A DNA stretch of 64,000 bases from JBCBSP01 sp039819095 (GCA_039819095.1 JBCBSP010000006.1:62001-126000); one strand, 5' to 3'. Shown: positions 25,943 through 33,682, counted from the stretch's first letter. Program-made: numbers and translations. The notes: generated by a model not told the origin, from the sequence alone.

Positions 25943-26643
25943 GAGACGGCGCCTCCGGGGCGTTCTGAAACAATCTGGGCGTCGGCGATGTCGATCACGC
26001 GGTCCGCGTGCGGCTCCAGCCGGTGATCATGGGTGACGCAGAAAACCATGGCCGAATAGCTGCGCGAGGCCTCTTTCAGGAGGTTGGCGACCAGTGCGCC
26101 GTTCTCTCCATCAAGCGCGGAAGTCGGCTCATCGCAGAAGATGAGATCGGGCGATTTGGCCAGCATGCGGGCGATGGCCACGCGCTGATTTTCGCCGCCG
26201 GACATCTGACCCGGCCGATGACCGCGCCGCGCGCCCAGCCCCACCTCTTCCAGACGCTCGCGCGCGATCGCACGGGCCTTTGAGCGGTCATACCCCAGAT
26301 ATTCCAGCGGCATGGCGATCTGCTGTTCGGCGGTCAGCGCCGGGAAAAGAGTCACAGACTGGAAAACGAAGCCGCAATGATCGCGCCGGAAGCCGGTGCG
26401 CTGCCGATCATTCATCACCGTCACGTCCCGGCCCATCGCCTCCAGCCGCCCGGCGTCAGGACGCACCAGCCCGCTGAGCACCGACAGAAGCGAGGACTTG
26501 CCGCTGCCGGACGGCCCCATCAGCAAGGTCAGCTCGCCGCGGCGCAAGGTGATGTCGACACCATCAAGCGCGACGACCTCAGACGCGCCCTCGCCGAACG
26601 CCAGACGCAGATCGCCGGCGGTAATCGCGGCCTCTGCGCTCAT
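25939..26643 (-). CDS. ABC transporter ATP-binding protein, LolD/MacB/DevA type
   Basis: 234 residues, full length. Walker A is GPSGSGKSSLL near residue 42, the signature MSGGENQRVAIARMLA near 145, Walker B LIFCDEPTSALD near 165 and the switch His in VFCVTHDHR near 205. It drives the MacB/DevC-like permease encoded immediately upstream. ATGA overlaps link it to both neighbours. Confidence 0.95.
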   Translation of the reverse strand: MSAEAAITAGDLRLAFGEGASEVVALDGVDITLRRGELTLLMGPSGSGKSSLLSVLSGLVRPDAGRLEAMGRDVTVMNDRQRTGFRRDHCGFVFQSVTLFPALTAEQQIAMPLEYLGYDRSKARAIARERLEEVGLGARRGHRPGQMSGGENQRVAIARMLAKSPDLIFCDEPTSALDGENGALVANLLKEASRSYSAMVFCVTHDHRLEPHADRVIDIADAQIVSERPGGAVS

Positions 26644-27890
26644 CTCAGCAGCGCCGCCGGCGATACGCGCATGAGAGCGCCCAGAGAGGCGAGGCCGGCT
26701 ATGAAGCTGATGATCATCAAAAGCGCCAGGGTCGCCGCCACCACCTCGAAGGTCAGCGCGAAATTGGTTCCAAGCGCATCAAGAATTCCGGCCATGACGA
26801 AACCGCCGCTCACCGCCAGAACGCTGCTCAGCACGCCGATCCACAAGGCGGTTTCCATGGCGGTGCGAACCAGCCGCCAGCGACTAATTCCAAGCGCCAT
26901 CAGCGCGCCATACTGGTCGCGATGGGTCAGGATCGCTCCGCGCAATGTCTGGGCAGCAATGATGGCGCAGATCAACACGGTGAAGGCGGCGGTGACTAGG
27001 AAGGATCGTATCCGGCGATCATTGGCCAACTGCGCAAGGCCCGTCGCGGTGATGAGCTGCTCGGGCGACAACACCCGTACCGAGCGCGGCAGAAGCGTGC
27101 GTAGCTCTGCGGCTGTTTCTTCAACAATAGACGGATCTTGCAGTTTCAGAAGCAGGCCGCGATCATCGCTAAAGCCGAAGCTCACGCCGAGCTCACGTTG
27201 GAGAACCGATTCCACTTGCTGCATGCTCGGCCCGGTCGAAACGCTCATCGACGGCCCACGAAGTATAATGGCCCCCAGGCCTTCATAGACGTTGAGGATG
27301 GCCACAATCTGGACCAGCTCATCATCAATGGTTTCCACGTCGCCGAGTTTGACATCAAAGCGGTTGGCGAAGGATTGGTTCACAGCCACGACGCCCGAAC
27401 GGGCCAGCAATTCACGTGTTTCAGGCGGTACGCTGCGCGGAAACATCAGGGATCGCTCTGAAAGATCCAGATCAATCAAGCGCGGCCGATCAGTGGTCAG
27501 GCCGCGATAGGATGCGCGGCCTCCCCAGTGCTGATATCCTTCAATGTAAGCGACATTCGGATGTGTAAGCGTGAGCGGACGAACGCCCGGGGGAGTGCGC
27601 GGCCCAAGTGGATTCATGGGCCTGTTCGCTGAAGACGCCGCCCCGATCACAAGATCGGCTGTCACCTCGCGCTCCACAACGCCGAGCGTGCGCCATTGCC
27701 CCACCACCCCGCCGACCTGATGAAAAATCAGCAGCCCAACGAACGCCAGGATGAAGACCGTGGTGAAGGTCTGTCGCCAGTAAAACTCGATATTGCTGCG
27801 CGCGAGGCTCAATACGTTATCTACCCCAACCTCGACCCAACGAAAGCTTGGACCCTGAATGCGATAAATCAAAAAATGGAATGAGAGCAA
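26640..27890 (-). CDS. ABC transporter permease, FtsX/DevC type
   Basis: Up to 416 residues. One helix near the N-terminus (TTVFILAFVGLLIFHQVGGVV), a large periplasmic domain of about 240 residues, and three C-terminal helices give the four-helix MacB/FtsX topology; an FtsX-type ILTHRDQYGALMALGISRWRL loop lies near residue 310. The ATG at 27890 produces an unusual leader; alternative starts 20-28 codons downstream (GTG/TTG) are plausible. It heads the permease-ATPase-adaptor-channel operon. The substrate is unknown: lipids, siderophore-like molecules and peptides are all handled by relatives. Confidence 0.85.
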   Translation of the reverse strand: MLSFHFLIYRIQGPSFRWVEVGVDNVLSLARSNIEFYWRQTFTTVFILAFVGLLIFHQVGGVVGQWRTLGVVEREVTADLVIGAASSANRPMNPLGPRTPPGVRPLTLTHPNVAYIEGYQHWGGRASYRGLTTDRPRLIDLDLSERSLMFPRSVPPETRELLARSGVVAVNQSFANRFDVKLGDVETIDDELVQIVAILNVYEGLGAIILRGPSMSVSTGPSMQQVESVLQRELGVSFGFSDDRGLLLKLQDPSIVEETAAELRTLLPRSVRVLSPEQLITATGLAQLANDRRIRSFLVTAAFTVLICAIIAAQTLRGAILTHRDQYGALMALGISRWRLVRTAMETALWIGVLSSVLAVSGGFVMAGILDALGTNFALTFEVVAATLALLMIISFIAGLASLGALMRVSPAALLR

Positions 27891-27971
27891 ACAACAGTCT
27901 CAAGCCACCCCAATCACAAACGAACGCGTTACATATGACGTAAGTGAGTCAACAGCCCTCCATTAAATCTC

Positions 27972-27993
27972 ATCCATAGTCGCAGCTATGGAT
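27972..27993. promoter_or_regulatory. Perfect inverted repeat in AT-rich intergenic region
   Basis: ATCCATAG-N6-CTATGGAT, with perfect 8-bp arms, lies between the divergent exporter operon and the first EF-hand gene. There is no following T run in either direction, so it is more likely an operator or an RNA hairpin than a terminator. Function unknown. Confidence 0.4.
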
Positions 27994-28120
27994 CCTTAAA
28001 GTTGTAGATATACATTTCCACGTTTTATCTTTAGTTGCCAAGAAATATCCTGAATGTTGTATTTTCATGTTGAGTGCGCTACCTTGAATTTGGTGAGGGT
28101 CCGCACTGAGGATGATACAA

Positions 28121-28435
28121 ATGAACAAATTTACAGTGAAGCTTGCGTCGCTTTCCATGCTGATACTTGTATGGGTTTTCCAGAGCATGCCTGCAAAAGC
28201 ATGGGATTTAATCATACCGGAAAGTGAAGAAGTGTGGGTGTATGTATTTGATCTTTTCGATACAAACGCAACTGAATACTTAAGTATAGAAGAGTTTGTT
28301 CTCGCTTTTGATGCAACGGTTTTGTCTCTATATTTTTCAAATGCATCAAACGCATTCTCCTACTTGGACACCAACAATGACAACTTAATATCGATAGGCG
28401 AATGGCTTGCATTTTATAGTAATTACTTGAGCTAA
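28121..28435 (+). CDS. Small secreted EF-hand-like protein, AT-rich gene
   Basis: 104 residues from the ATG at 28121, chosen because GAGG lies 9 bp before it; an ATG at 28112 is the alternative. A Sec signal peptide ends about SMPAKA-W. The mature protein has two EF-hand-like loops: DTNATEYLSIEE, which is degenerate, and DTNNDNLISIGE, which keeps Asp1, Asn3, Asp5, Ser9 and Glu12. Both are followed by an aromatic helix. Base composition is far more AT-rich than the flanks and codon use is unlike the neighbours, which suggests recent transfer. It resembles the next gene. Calcium binding in the periplasm or outside is inferred; no function known. Confidence 0.7.
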   Translation: MNKFTVKLASLSMLILVWVFQSMPAKAWDLIIPESEEVWVYVFDLFDTNATEYLSIEEFVLAFDATVLSLYFSNASNAFSYLDTNNDNLISIGEWLAFYSNYLS

Positions 28436-28521
28436 ATCAGAAATTTATCAATATATTATATGTTGCTACAGTTTTTTGGTAGAACTGATAGTTTACTACA
28501 GGCAAAATCCAGGAGGGGAAA

Positions 28522-28791
28522 ATGCCATTGATGTTAAAAAACTGGACGAATATTACAGTGGCGGCTGCAGTGTTCTCAGGTGCTTTAATAATTGCACCTG
28601 AAGCTGCAGCTCGAGGCGCGTGCGAAGACCTCTTCGCGGCAGCTGATACAAACGGGAGCGGATCGTTAAGTAGAGACGAGTATAGTGCTGCCTTCGACGG
28701 CACCCCAATTGGTGGTCTCTTCGACCTATTCGATACGAATGGCGACGATGAAATTTCGCTGGCGGAATGGTTGGCGCGTTGTAGCGACTGA
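28522..28791 (+). CDS. Small secreted protein with two EF-hands
   Basis: 89 residues with an excellent ribosome site (AGGAGGGG 6 bp before the ATG). The signal peptide ends about AAARG. Two canonical 12-residue calcium loops follow: DTNGSGSLSRDE and DTNGDDEISLAE, separated by a FDLFDTN junction; two cysteines (CEDLF and ARCSD) could form a disulfide. It shares the FDLFDTN and IS-x-x-EWLA blocks with the preceding gene, so the two are likely paralogues. The 5' part is AT-rich while the 3' part approaches genome composition. Confidence 0.78.
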   Translation: MPLMLKNWTNITVAAAVFSGALIIAPEAAARGACEDLFAAADTNGSGSLSRDEYSAAFDGTPIGGLFDLFDTNGDDEISLAEWLARCSD

Positions 28792-28817
28792 ACGGATCGT
28801 TTGGGCGGCTCCCTGTC

Positions 28818-29456
28818 TCAATACCGCGCCAGCGCCGCTTCGATGAGGGCGAAGGCGTCGTCGCTGGCCCATTTGGCTTCGCCCTGAAGCCGGCCGATCT
28901 CGCCGCCATGGCGGTCATACAGGATCGTCACCGGCAGGCCGGGCGCGCCGGCGGCGAAGGCGATGGTCAGCGACGGGTCGTGATAGAGGGCCAGGTGGGT
29001 CAGCTCATGCCGGCGCAGAAACTCCGCTGCATCGGCGCGCTGAGTATCCATCGACACCGCGACGACTTCGAAATCCTCCGAGCCATAACGAGCCTGCAGC
29101 GTGTCGAGATAGGGCATTTCCTCAACACAGGGCGCGCACCAGGTCGCCCAGAAATTCACTAGCAGGATCTTGCCGCGCTTGTCGGCCAGCGTGATTTCCG
29201 AGCCGTCGGCGGTCGCCAGCGTGGTCAAAGGCTGAGGCGGGACAGTCTCGGCGCTGCGGAAGGTGCGCATCTCGCCGGTGGCGAAGCTGCCCAGCGGATC
29301 GCTGCTGGCGGTCCCGAAGGAGGAGAAGAGCACGTACAGAACGCCGAGCGCGCCGACGACAATGGCGGTGATGATGGCCGGACGCAGCGGCAGCTCGCCG
29401 GACGCCTCGGCGTCTTTTCGCGGTTTCATCGGCGGCTCTTGTGTGTCATCCGTCAT
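28818..29456 (-). CDS. TlpA-like membrane-anchored thiol:disulfide oxidoreductase
   Basis: 212 residues. A single N-terminal transmembrane helix (about residues 28-48) anchors a periplasmic thioredoxin fold with the active-site NFWATWCAPCVEEMP near residue 105 and the cis-Pro in GAPGLPVTILYD near 170. Such proteins reduce apocytochrome c haem sites or copper-centre assembly factors. It is divergent from argH with only 38 bp between start codons; an ATG 9 codons downstream is an alternative start. Confidence 0.9.
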   Translation of the reverse strand: MTDDTQEPPMKPRKDAEASGELPLRPAIITAIVVGALGVLYVLFSSFGTASSDPLGSFATGEMRTFRSAETVPPQPLTTLATADGSEITLADKRGKILLVNFWATWCAPCVEEMPYLDTLQARYGSEDFEVVAVSMDTQRADAAEFLRRHELTHLALYHDPSLTIAFAAGAPGLPVTILYDRHGGEIGRLQGEAKWASDDAFALIEAALARY

Positions 29457-29494
29457 GTCGTCTTCAATTTCCTAGCAAGCGAGCACTGGCTTTC

Positions 29495-30916
29495 ATGAGC
29501 GAGCCTGGCGATCAAAACTCGAACCCCGCCGGCGGGCGGGACATGTGGGGCGGCCGGTTCAGCACTGGGCCTTCAGGCGTCATGGAGGCGATCAACGCCT
29601 CCATCGATATCGATCAGCGTCTGGCTGAGCAGGACGTCGCCGGATCGCTCGCCCATGCTGCGATGTTGGCCGCTTGCGGGGTGATTTCAAGCGAGGACGA
29701 GGCGCAAATCCGTAAAGGACTGCAATCCATCCTCGCCGATATCCGCGCCGGCACGGTGAAATGGTCCGCCGCGCTGGAAGACATTCACATGAATATCGAG
29801 GCGGAGCTGAAGCGCCGCATCGGCGAACCGGCGGGCCGGCTGCACACCGCGCGTTCGCGCAATGATCAGGTGGCCACGGACTTCCGGCTCTGGTTGCGCG
29901 AGGCGTGCGCGCGCGCCGAAAGCCAGCTTGGCGCCTATCAGCGCGCCCTGGTGGCGCAGGCTGACGCTCATGCCGACTGGGTCATGCCCGGCTTCACCCA
30001 TTTGCAGACCGCCCAGCCGGTCAGCCTCGGTCATCATCTTCTGTGCTGGGTGGAGGCGGCCGAACGCGACAAGTCCCGCTTCGCCGACGCGCGCCGGCGC
30101 CTGAATGAAAGCCCGCTGGGCGCTGCAGCGCTCGCCGGCACCGCTTTTCCGATTGATCGCGAGATGACAGCGAAGGCGCTGGGCTTTGACCGCCCGATGG
30201 CCAATTCGCTGGACGCGGTCTCTTCGCGCGATTTCGCGCTGGAAGCGCTCAGCGCTGCTGCGATCACGGCGGTGAACCTGTCGCGCTTCGCTGAAGAGAT
30301 CGTGCTGTGGTGCTCGCGCCGCTTCGGCTTTGCGGCGCTGACCGACGCCTACTCGACCGGTTCGTCCATCATGCCGCAAAAGCGCAATCCCGACGCCGCC
30401 GAGCTGGTGCGCGCCAAGCCGGGGCGGATCTCCGGCGCGCTGCAGGGGCTGATCCTGGTCTGCAAGGGATTGCCGCTCGCCTATTCCAAGGATTTGCAGG
30501 AGGACAAGGCCTTCGTCTTCGAGGCCTTTGACGATCTGGAGCTGGCTCTGGCGGCGATGACCGGCATGGCCGGCGATCTCAGCTTCAACCGCGAGGCTCT
30601 GGAAGAGGCCGCGGGCGAAGCTTACTCCGATGCGACCGATCTGGCCGACTGGCTGGTGCGGGAGCTGAACCTGCCCTTCCGGCGCGCCCACCATGTCGCC
30701 GGCGCGGCTGTGAAGGCGGCTGAAGCCAAGGGCGCGCCCTTAAGCGGGTTGACGCTGGACGAGTTGAAGGCCATCGAAGACGGAATTGATGAGCGCGTGT
30801 TCAAAGTCCTGTCCGCGCGCGCATCCATGGACAGCCGCACCAGCCTGGGCGGGACCGCCCCGGTGCGCGTACGCGAACAGATCGAGGCCTGGAAGACCCG
30901 GCTCGGCGAAACCTGA
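29495..30916 (+). CDS. argH: Argininosuccinate lyase
   Basis: 473 residues from the ATG at 29495. The fumarase/aspartase-superfamily signature GSSIMPQKRNPDAAE lies near residue 288, with MWGGRFSTGPSGVMEAINAS near the N-terminus and RLHTARSRNDQVATD near 120, both specific for ArgH. It splits argininosuccinate into arginine and fumarate, the last step of arginine synthesis. argC, another arginine gene, lies at the right edge of the window. lptM follows 13 bp downstream. Confidence 0.97.
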   Translation: MSEPGDQNSNPAGGRDMWGGRFSTGPSGVMEAINASIDIDQRLAEQDVAGSLAHAAMLAACGVISSEDEAQIRKGLQSILADIRAGTVKWSAALEDIHMNIEAELKRRIGEPAGRLHTARSRNDQVATDFRLWLREACARAESQLGAYQRALVAQADAHADWVMPGFTHLQTAQPVSLGHHLLCWVEAAERDKSRFADARRRLNESPLGAAALAGTAFPIDREMTAKALGFDRPMANSLDAVSSRDFALEALSAAAITAVNLSRFAEEIVLWCSRRFGFAALTDAYSTGSSIMPQKRNPDAAELVRAKPGRISGALQGLILVCKGLPLAYSKDLQEDKAFVFEAFDDLELALAAMTGMAGDLSFNREALEEAAGEAYSDATDLADWLVRELNLPFRRAHHVAGAAVKAAEAKGAPLSGLTLDELKAIEDGIDERVFKVLSARASMDSRTSLGGTAPVRVREQIEAWKTRLGET

Positions 30917-30929
30917 CGGAGCGTATCAG

Positions 30930-31100
30930 ATGACGAACTCAAAGCTGAACCGGGCCGGCGCGCTCGCACTGCTGCTGGCCGGCGCTCTGGCGCTCTCAGC
31001 CTGCGGCATTCGCGGTGATCTGGAACGCCCCGCGCCGATCTGGGGCGAGGACATGCGCACCGATGAGGAACGCGCCCACGAGACCGAAGACGAAGGCTGA
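30930..31100 (+). CDS. lptM: LptM-type lipoprotein (YifL family)
   Basis: 56 residues. The signal peptide ends in the lipobox LSAC, and the mature N-terminus reads CGIRGDLERPAPIW, the short G-x-x-G-x-L-x-x-P pattern of the YifL/LptM lipoproteins. LptM assists oxidative maturation of the LPS translocon protein LptD in E. coli. The 13-bp gap to argH and shared strand fit the common argH-lptM order; lysA, which often follows in alphaproteobacteria, is absent here. The acidic tail is unique. Confidence 0.8.
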   Translation: MTNSKLNRAGALALLLAGALALSACGIRGDLERPAPIWGEDMRTDEERAHETEDEG

Positions 31101-31159
31101 CGAGCCATCCGCCGACGCCGTCGCGCCGGGTAGCATGGCAGAGTGCGTGAGAGATCTCG

Positions 31160-31281
31160 CACAGAATGCCATCCCGGGCGAAGCGCAGCGAAGACCCCGG
31201 GCCCATTCCGGTTGGTCTGAACCGTAGGGATGATGCGCGAAATTCGCGGAATGGGTCCCGGCTCAAGGCCGGGATGACAGG
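31160..31281. repeat. REP-like intergenic inverted repeat (copy 2)
   Basis: Two facing arms, GCCATCCCGGGC ... CCCGGGCCCATTCC and GGAATGGGTCCCGG-CTCAA-GGCCGGGATGAC, fill the gap between lptM and nrdB. The second arm is the inverted counterpart of 40092-40120. The hairpin could also end transcripts from both sides. Confidence 0.65.
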
Positions 31282-31298
31282 CCGTGTGACCGAGGGCC

Positions 31299-32336
31299 CT
31301 ACTCCGCCGGCAGCGTGCCGCCGGTTCCGGTGACCTGCATCTTGTCGAAGGATGCCCACACGCCCTCATCGCCGTGCCAGTCGCCCTTGGTGGCGCCCTT
31401 GGAGTATTCGGTCGCGCGCGCCTCGAAGAAGTTGGCGTGCTCCACCCCGTTGAGGATCTCCGTCAGCCACGGGATCGGGTGTTCTTCAACACCGTAGATG
31501 GTGGGCAGCTTCAACTGCTTCATGCGCCAGTCGGCGATGTAGCGGATGTATTGCTTGATATCGCCCGGCGTCATGCCTTCCACCTCGCCGGCCTCGAAGG
31601 CGAGCTCAATGAACTTGTCTTCCAGGTTGACCACCGTCTTGCAGCAATCGGCGATATCATCCTTCACCCCTGCGGTCAGCGCGCCGCTTTCTTCGGCGAA
31701 GGTGTGGAACATCTTCATCATGCCCTCGCAGTGCAGCGACTCATCGCGCACCGACCAGGACACGATCTGGCCCATCCCCTTCATCTTGTTGAAGCGCGGG
31801 AAGTTCATCAGCATCGCAAAGCTGGCGAAGAGCTGAAGTCCCTCGGTGAAGCCGCCGAACACCGCCATCGAGGTGAGGATGTCGCGGTCGGTCTCCACGC
31901 CGAACTTGCCGAGATAATCATGCTTGGCCGCCATCTCCTCATACTCCATGAAGGCGGAGAATTCGGTGTCCGGCATGCCGATGGTTTCCAGCAGCAGCGC
32001 GTAGGCGGCGATATGCACCGTCTCCATGTTGGAGAAGGCGGCCAGCATCATGCGCACTTCAACCGGCTTGAAGAGCGGCATGTAGTTTTCCATGTAGTTC
32101 GCGCCGACCTCGACATCGGACTGGGTGAAGAAGCGGAAGATCTGCGTCAGCAGGCTGCGCTCCTTATCCGTCAGCTTGGTCGCCCAGTCCTTGCAGTCTT
32201 CGCCCAGCGGAACCTCTTCCGGCAGCCAGTGCACCTGCTGCTGGATCTTCCAGAAGTCATACGCCCACGGATAGCGGAACGGCTTGTAGGAGAAGCTCGG
32301 GGTCAGCAGGCCGGGGCGGTCGCTGGCAGGGGTCAT
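31299..32336 (-). CDS. nrdB: Ribonucleotide reductase class Ia beta subunit
   Basis: 345 residues from the ATG at 32336. Di-iron ligands are visible: Asp in FTQSDVEV near residue 80, Glu and His of METVH near 112, Glu in FTEGLQLF and the EXXH of RDESLH near 205. The radical tyrosine is four residues after the first His (HIAAY), as in E. coli Y122. It generates the tyrosyl radical for NrdA. The upstream reading to 32540 is not an ATP-cone. nrdA is 3.6 kb away on the same strand, separated by methionine genes. Possible DnaA and NrdR sites lie upstream. Confidence 0.97.
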   Translation of the reverse strand: MTPASDRPGLLTPSFSYKPFRYPWAYDFWKIQQQVHWLPEEVPLGEDCKDWATKLTDKERSLLTQIFRFFTQSDVEVGANYMENYMPLFKPVEVRMMLAAFSNMETVHIAAYALLLETIGMPDTEFSAFMEYEEMAAKHDYLGKFGVETDRDILTSMAVFGGFTEGLQLFASFAMLMNFPRFNKMKGMGQIVSWSVRDESLHCEGMMKMFHTFAEESGALTAGVKDDIADCCKTVVNLEDKFIELAFEAGEVEGMTPGDIKQYIRYIADWRMKQLKLPTIYGVEEHPIPWLTEILNGVEHANFFEARATEYSKGATKGDWHGDEGVWASFDKMQVTGTGGTLPAE

Positions 32337-32390
32337 GGAAATCGTCCTCGTCTGGTTCCGACTCACGAGATGGCGCGTCGTAGAGCCAAG

Positions 32391-32457
32391 ACAAGATATT
32401 GTGGTGAACACCGGCTTAACGTCCACCCCTTGTGGACAAACAAGCCGTTTTTCCACA
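32391..32457. promoter_or_regulatory. nrdB upstream region: NrdR-like site and two DnaA-box-like sites
   Basis: ACAAGATATTGTGG at 32391-32404 resembles one NrdR box. TGTGGACAA (32431-32439; reverse TTGTCCACA) and TTTTCCACA (32449-32457) each differ by one base from the DnaA consensus TTATCCACA. A GACTC (CcrM GANTC) site is at 32360-32364. Cell-cycle control of nrd genes by DnaA is known in E. coli; here it is inferred from motifs. Confidence 0.45.
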
Positions 32458-32530
32458 AGCCGGAGCAGTGGGCCTTCTCGTCTCCGGCCAAAACGCGCAT
32501 GAACATGAACAAGAAATCGCTTGCGAAGAT

Positions 32531-32552
32531 ATAAAGACATCTTTATGTCTTT
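32531..32552. promoter_or_regulatory. Palindromic operator, ArsR-type (SahR/SamR-like) candidate
   Basis: ATAAAGA-CA-TCTTTAT (32531-32546) is a perfect 7-bp-arm palindrome, overlapping a second one, AAAGACAT-CTTT-ATGTCTTT (32533-32552). It sits immediately before the SAM-II aptamer. AAAGA-N2-TCTTT palindromes recall those reported for ArsR-family methionine regulators; that link is from memory and tentative. Confidence 0.5.
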
Positions 32553-32612
32553 CTTCGCGCCGATTTGAGCTTCAGCTTGCGGGCGCGGGAAACAAGTGCG
32601 GCTAAAGCGAAG
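32553..32612 (+). promoter_or_regulatory. SAM-II riboswitch
   Basis: The sequence follows the SAM-II (metA/SAM_alpha) pattern: a P1 arm CGCGCC followed by the conserved GATTTGAGC loop, AGCTTGCG, the returning P1 arm GGCGCG, then GGAAACAAG whose CAAG pairs back to CTTG in the pseudoknot, and the conserved GGCTAAAG at 32600-32607. SAM-II elements bind S-adenosylmethionine and hide the downstream ribosome site. Here the nearest downstream start codon is a leader ORF at 32619, not metX itself. Confidence 0.88.
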
Positions 32613-32618
32613 CGAGAG

Positions 32619-32732
32619 ATGACTGGCGATCCGGCGGATCGCCTGCCCGCGCCCGGCCTTTCGGGTCTCGTTTCACGCAACAGGCGATCTTGCGACCCGA
32701 CGTCCGCCCGACACGGGATGCTTGTACGATGA
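32619..32732 (+). CDS. Putative 37-residue leader ORF between SAM-II riboswitch and metX
   Basis: An ATG 7 bp after the aptamer opens a 37-codon frame (MTGDPADRLPAPGLSG...) that ends in TGA overlapping the metX ATG in ATGA (32729-32732). The frame differs from metX. The position right after the GCTAAA box is where the riboswitch-controlled start codon normally lies, so SAM would gate translation of this leader, and metX could be coupled to it. The ribosome site (AAGCGAGAG) is weak. The protein has no recognisable domain. A sequencing frameshift in a metX N-terminal extension is the alternative. Confidence 0.45.
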   Translation: MTGDPADRLPAPGLSGLVSRNRRSCDPTSARHGMLVR

Positions 32733-33682
32733 ACGCCATCGCCCGAACCGCCAACCCCTCGCGCCTGCCCGCGATCACCGCCCACACCGCCTGTCGCGAT
32801 ATCCACACAAGCGTTCGGATCGGCGGACGCCGCCTGCCTGTCACGGGGCGGCTGACCGGAGAAGGCGCCGGCGGGACCGTCTTCGCCCTGGGCGGGATTT
32901 CCGCCGACCGCCGGGTCAGCGCCGATGAGGCCGGCAAGGGCTGGTGGCCGCTGGCGACCGGGGCGGGCGGCGCCCTCGACCCGACCCGCCGCGCCATCCT
33001 CTCCATGGATTTCCTTGGCGAAACGGTTGATCCCTTTCCCACCGTGCAGGACCAGGCCGAGGCCGCGATCGCGATCGCGGACGCTGCCGGGATTGAGCGT
33101 TTTTCGGTGGCCGGGGCGAGCTATGGCGGGGCCGTCGGACTTGCGATTGCGTCCCGCGCACCGGAGCGGGTCACCAAGCTGGCAGCGATCTCCACAGCGG
33201 CCCGCCCGGATCCGATGGCGAGCGCGCTGCGCGGCATCCAGCGCGACATCGTCCGCCTCGCCCTGCAACACGGCGACGGTCGCGACGGGCTCGATCTCGC
33301 CAGACGGCTCGCCATGACGACCTACCGCACGCGCGCAGAGTTTCGCGAGCGCTTTGACGGCCTGCCCGGCAACAACGCCCTGCCGAGCGATGTGAACGCC
33401 TATCTCGCCGCGCGCGGTCGCGAATACGCTGCACGGACGCCGCCCCAGCGCTTTCTGGCGCTTTCACGCTCGCTCGACGCGGTTCAGCTTGACCTTGGCC
33501 TGATAAGGGCGCGCGCCAGCCTGCTCGGCGTCGGCGAGGACACCCTCATCCCGGTGGAGGACACCCGTGCGACCGCGCTGGCGCTCGGGGCCGATTATGT
33601 TGAAATCTCCAGCGTGTACGGCCATGACGCGTTCTTAAAGGAAGCCGAGCTGATCAATGGCTTTCTGGAGGCCAGCCTGTGA
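32729..33682 (+). CDS. metX: Homoserine O-acyltransferase, MetX family
   Basis: 317 residues from the ATG at 32729. It is an alpha/beta hydrolase with the nucleophile Ser in VAGASYGGAVGLA near residue 130, the catalytic Asp in VGEDTLIPVEDT near 270 and His in YGHDAFLKE near 300, the last being the MetX hallmark. It acylates homoserine for methionine synthesis; acetyl or succinyl donor cannot be decided safely from sequence, and the downstream MetB-like enzyme accepts either in relatives. The SAM-II riboswitch upstream and the 4-bp overlap with metB support the assignment over a generic hydrolase. Confidence 0.85.
   Translation: MNAIARTANPSRLPAITAHTACRDIHTSVRIGGRRLPVTGRLTGEGAGGTVFALGGISADRRVSADEAGKGWWPLATGAGGALDPTRRAILSMDFLGETVDPFPTVQDQAEAAIAIADAAGIERFSVAGASYGGAVGLAIASRAPERVTKLAAISTAARPDPMASALRGIQRDIVRLALQHGDGRDGLDLARRLAMTTYRTRAEFRERFDGLPGNNALPSDVNAYLAARGREYAARTPPQRFLALSRSLDAVQLDLGLIRARASLLGVGEDTLIPVEDTRATALALGADYVEISSVYGHDAFLKEAELINGFLEASL

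Noticed and set aside
27891..28120. Mobile element in the AT-rich island
   Set aside because: No transposase, integrase, terminal repeats or target duplication could be seen; only the base composition is odd.
32337..32540. N-terminal extension of nrdB as a possible ATP-cone
   Set aside because: The translated extension is Arg-rich without cone motifs; the sequence instead holds DnaA- and NrdR-like sites.
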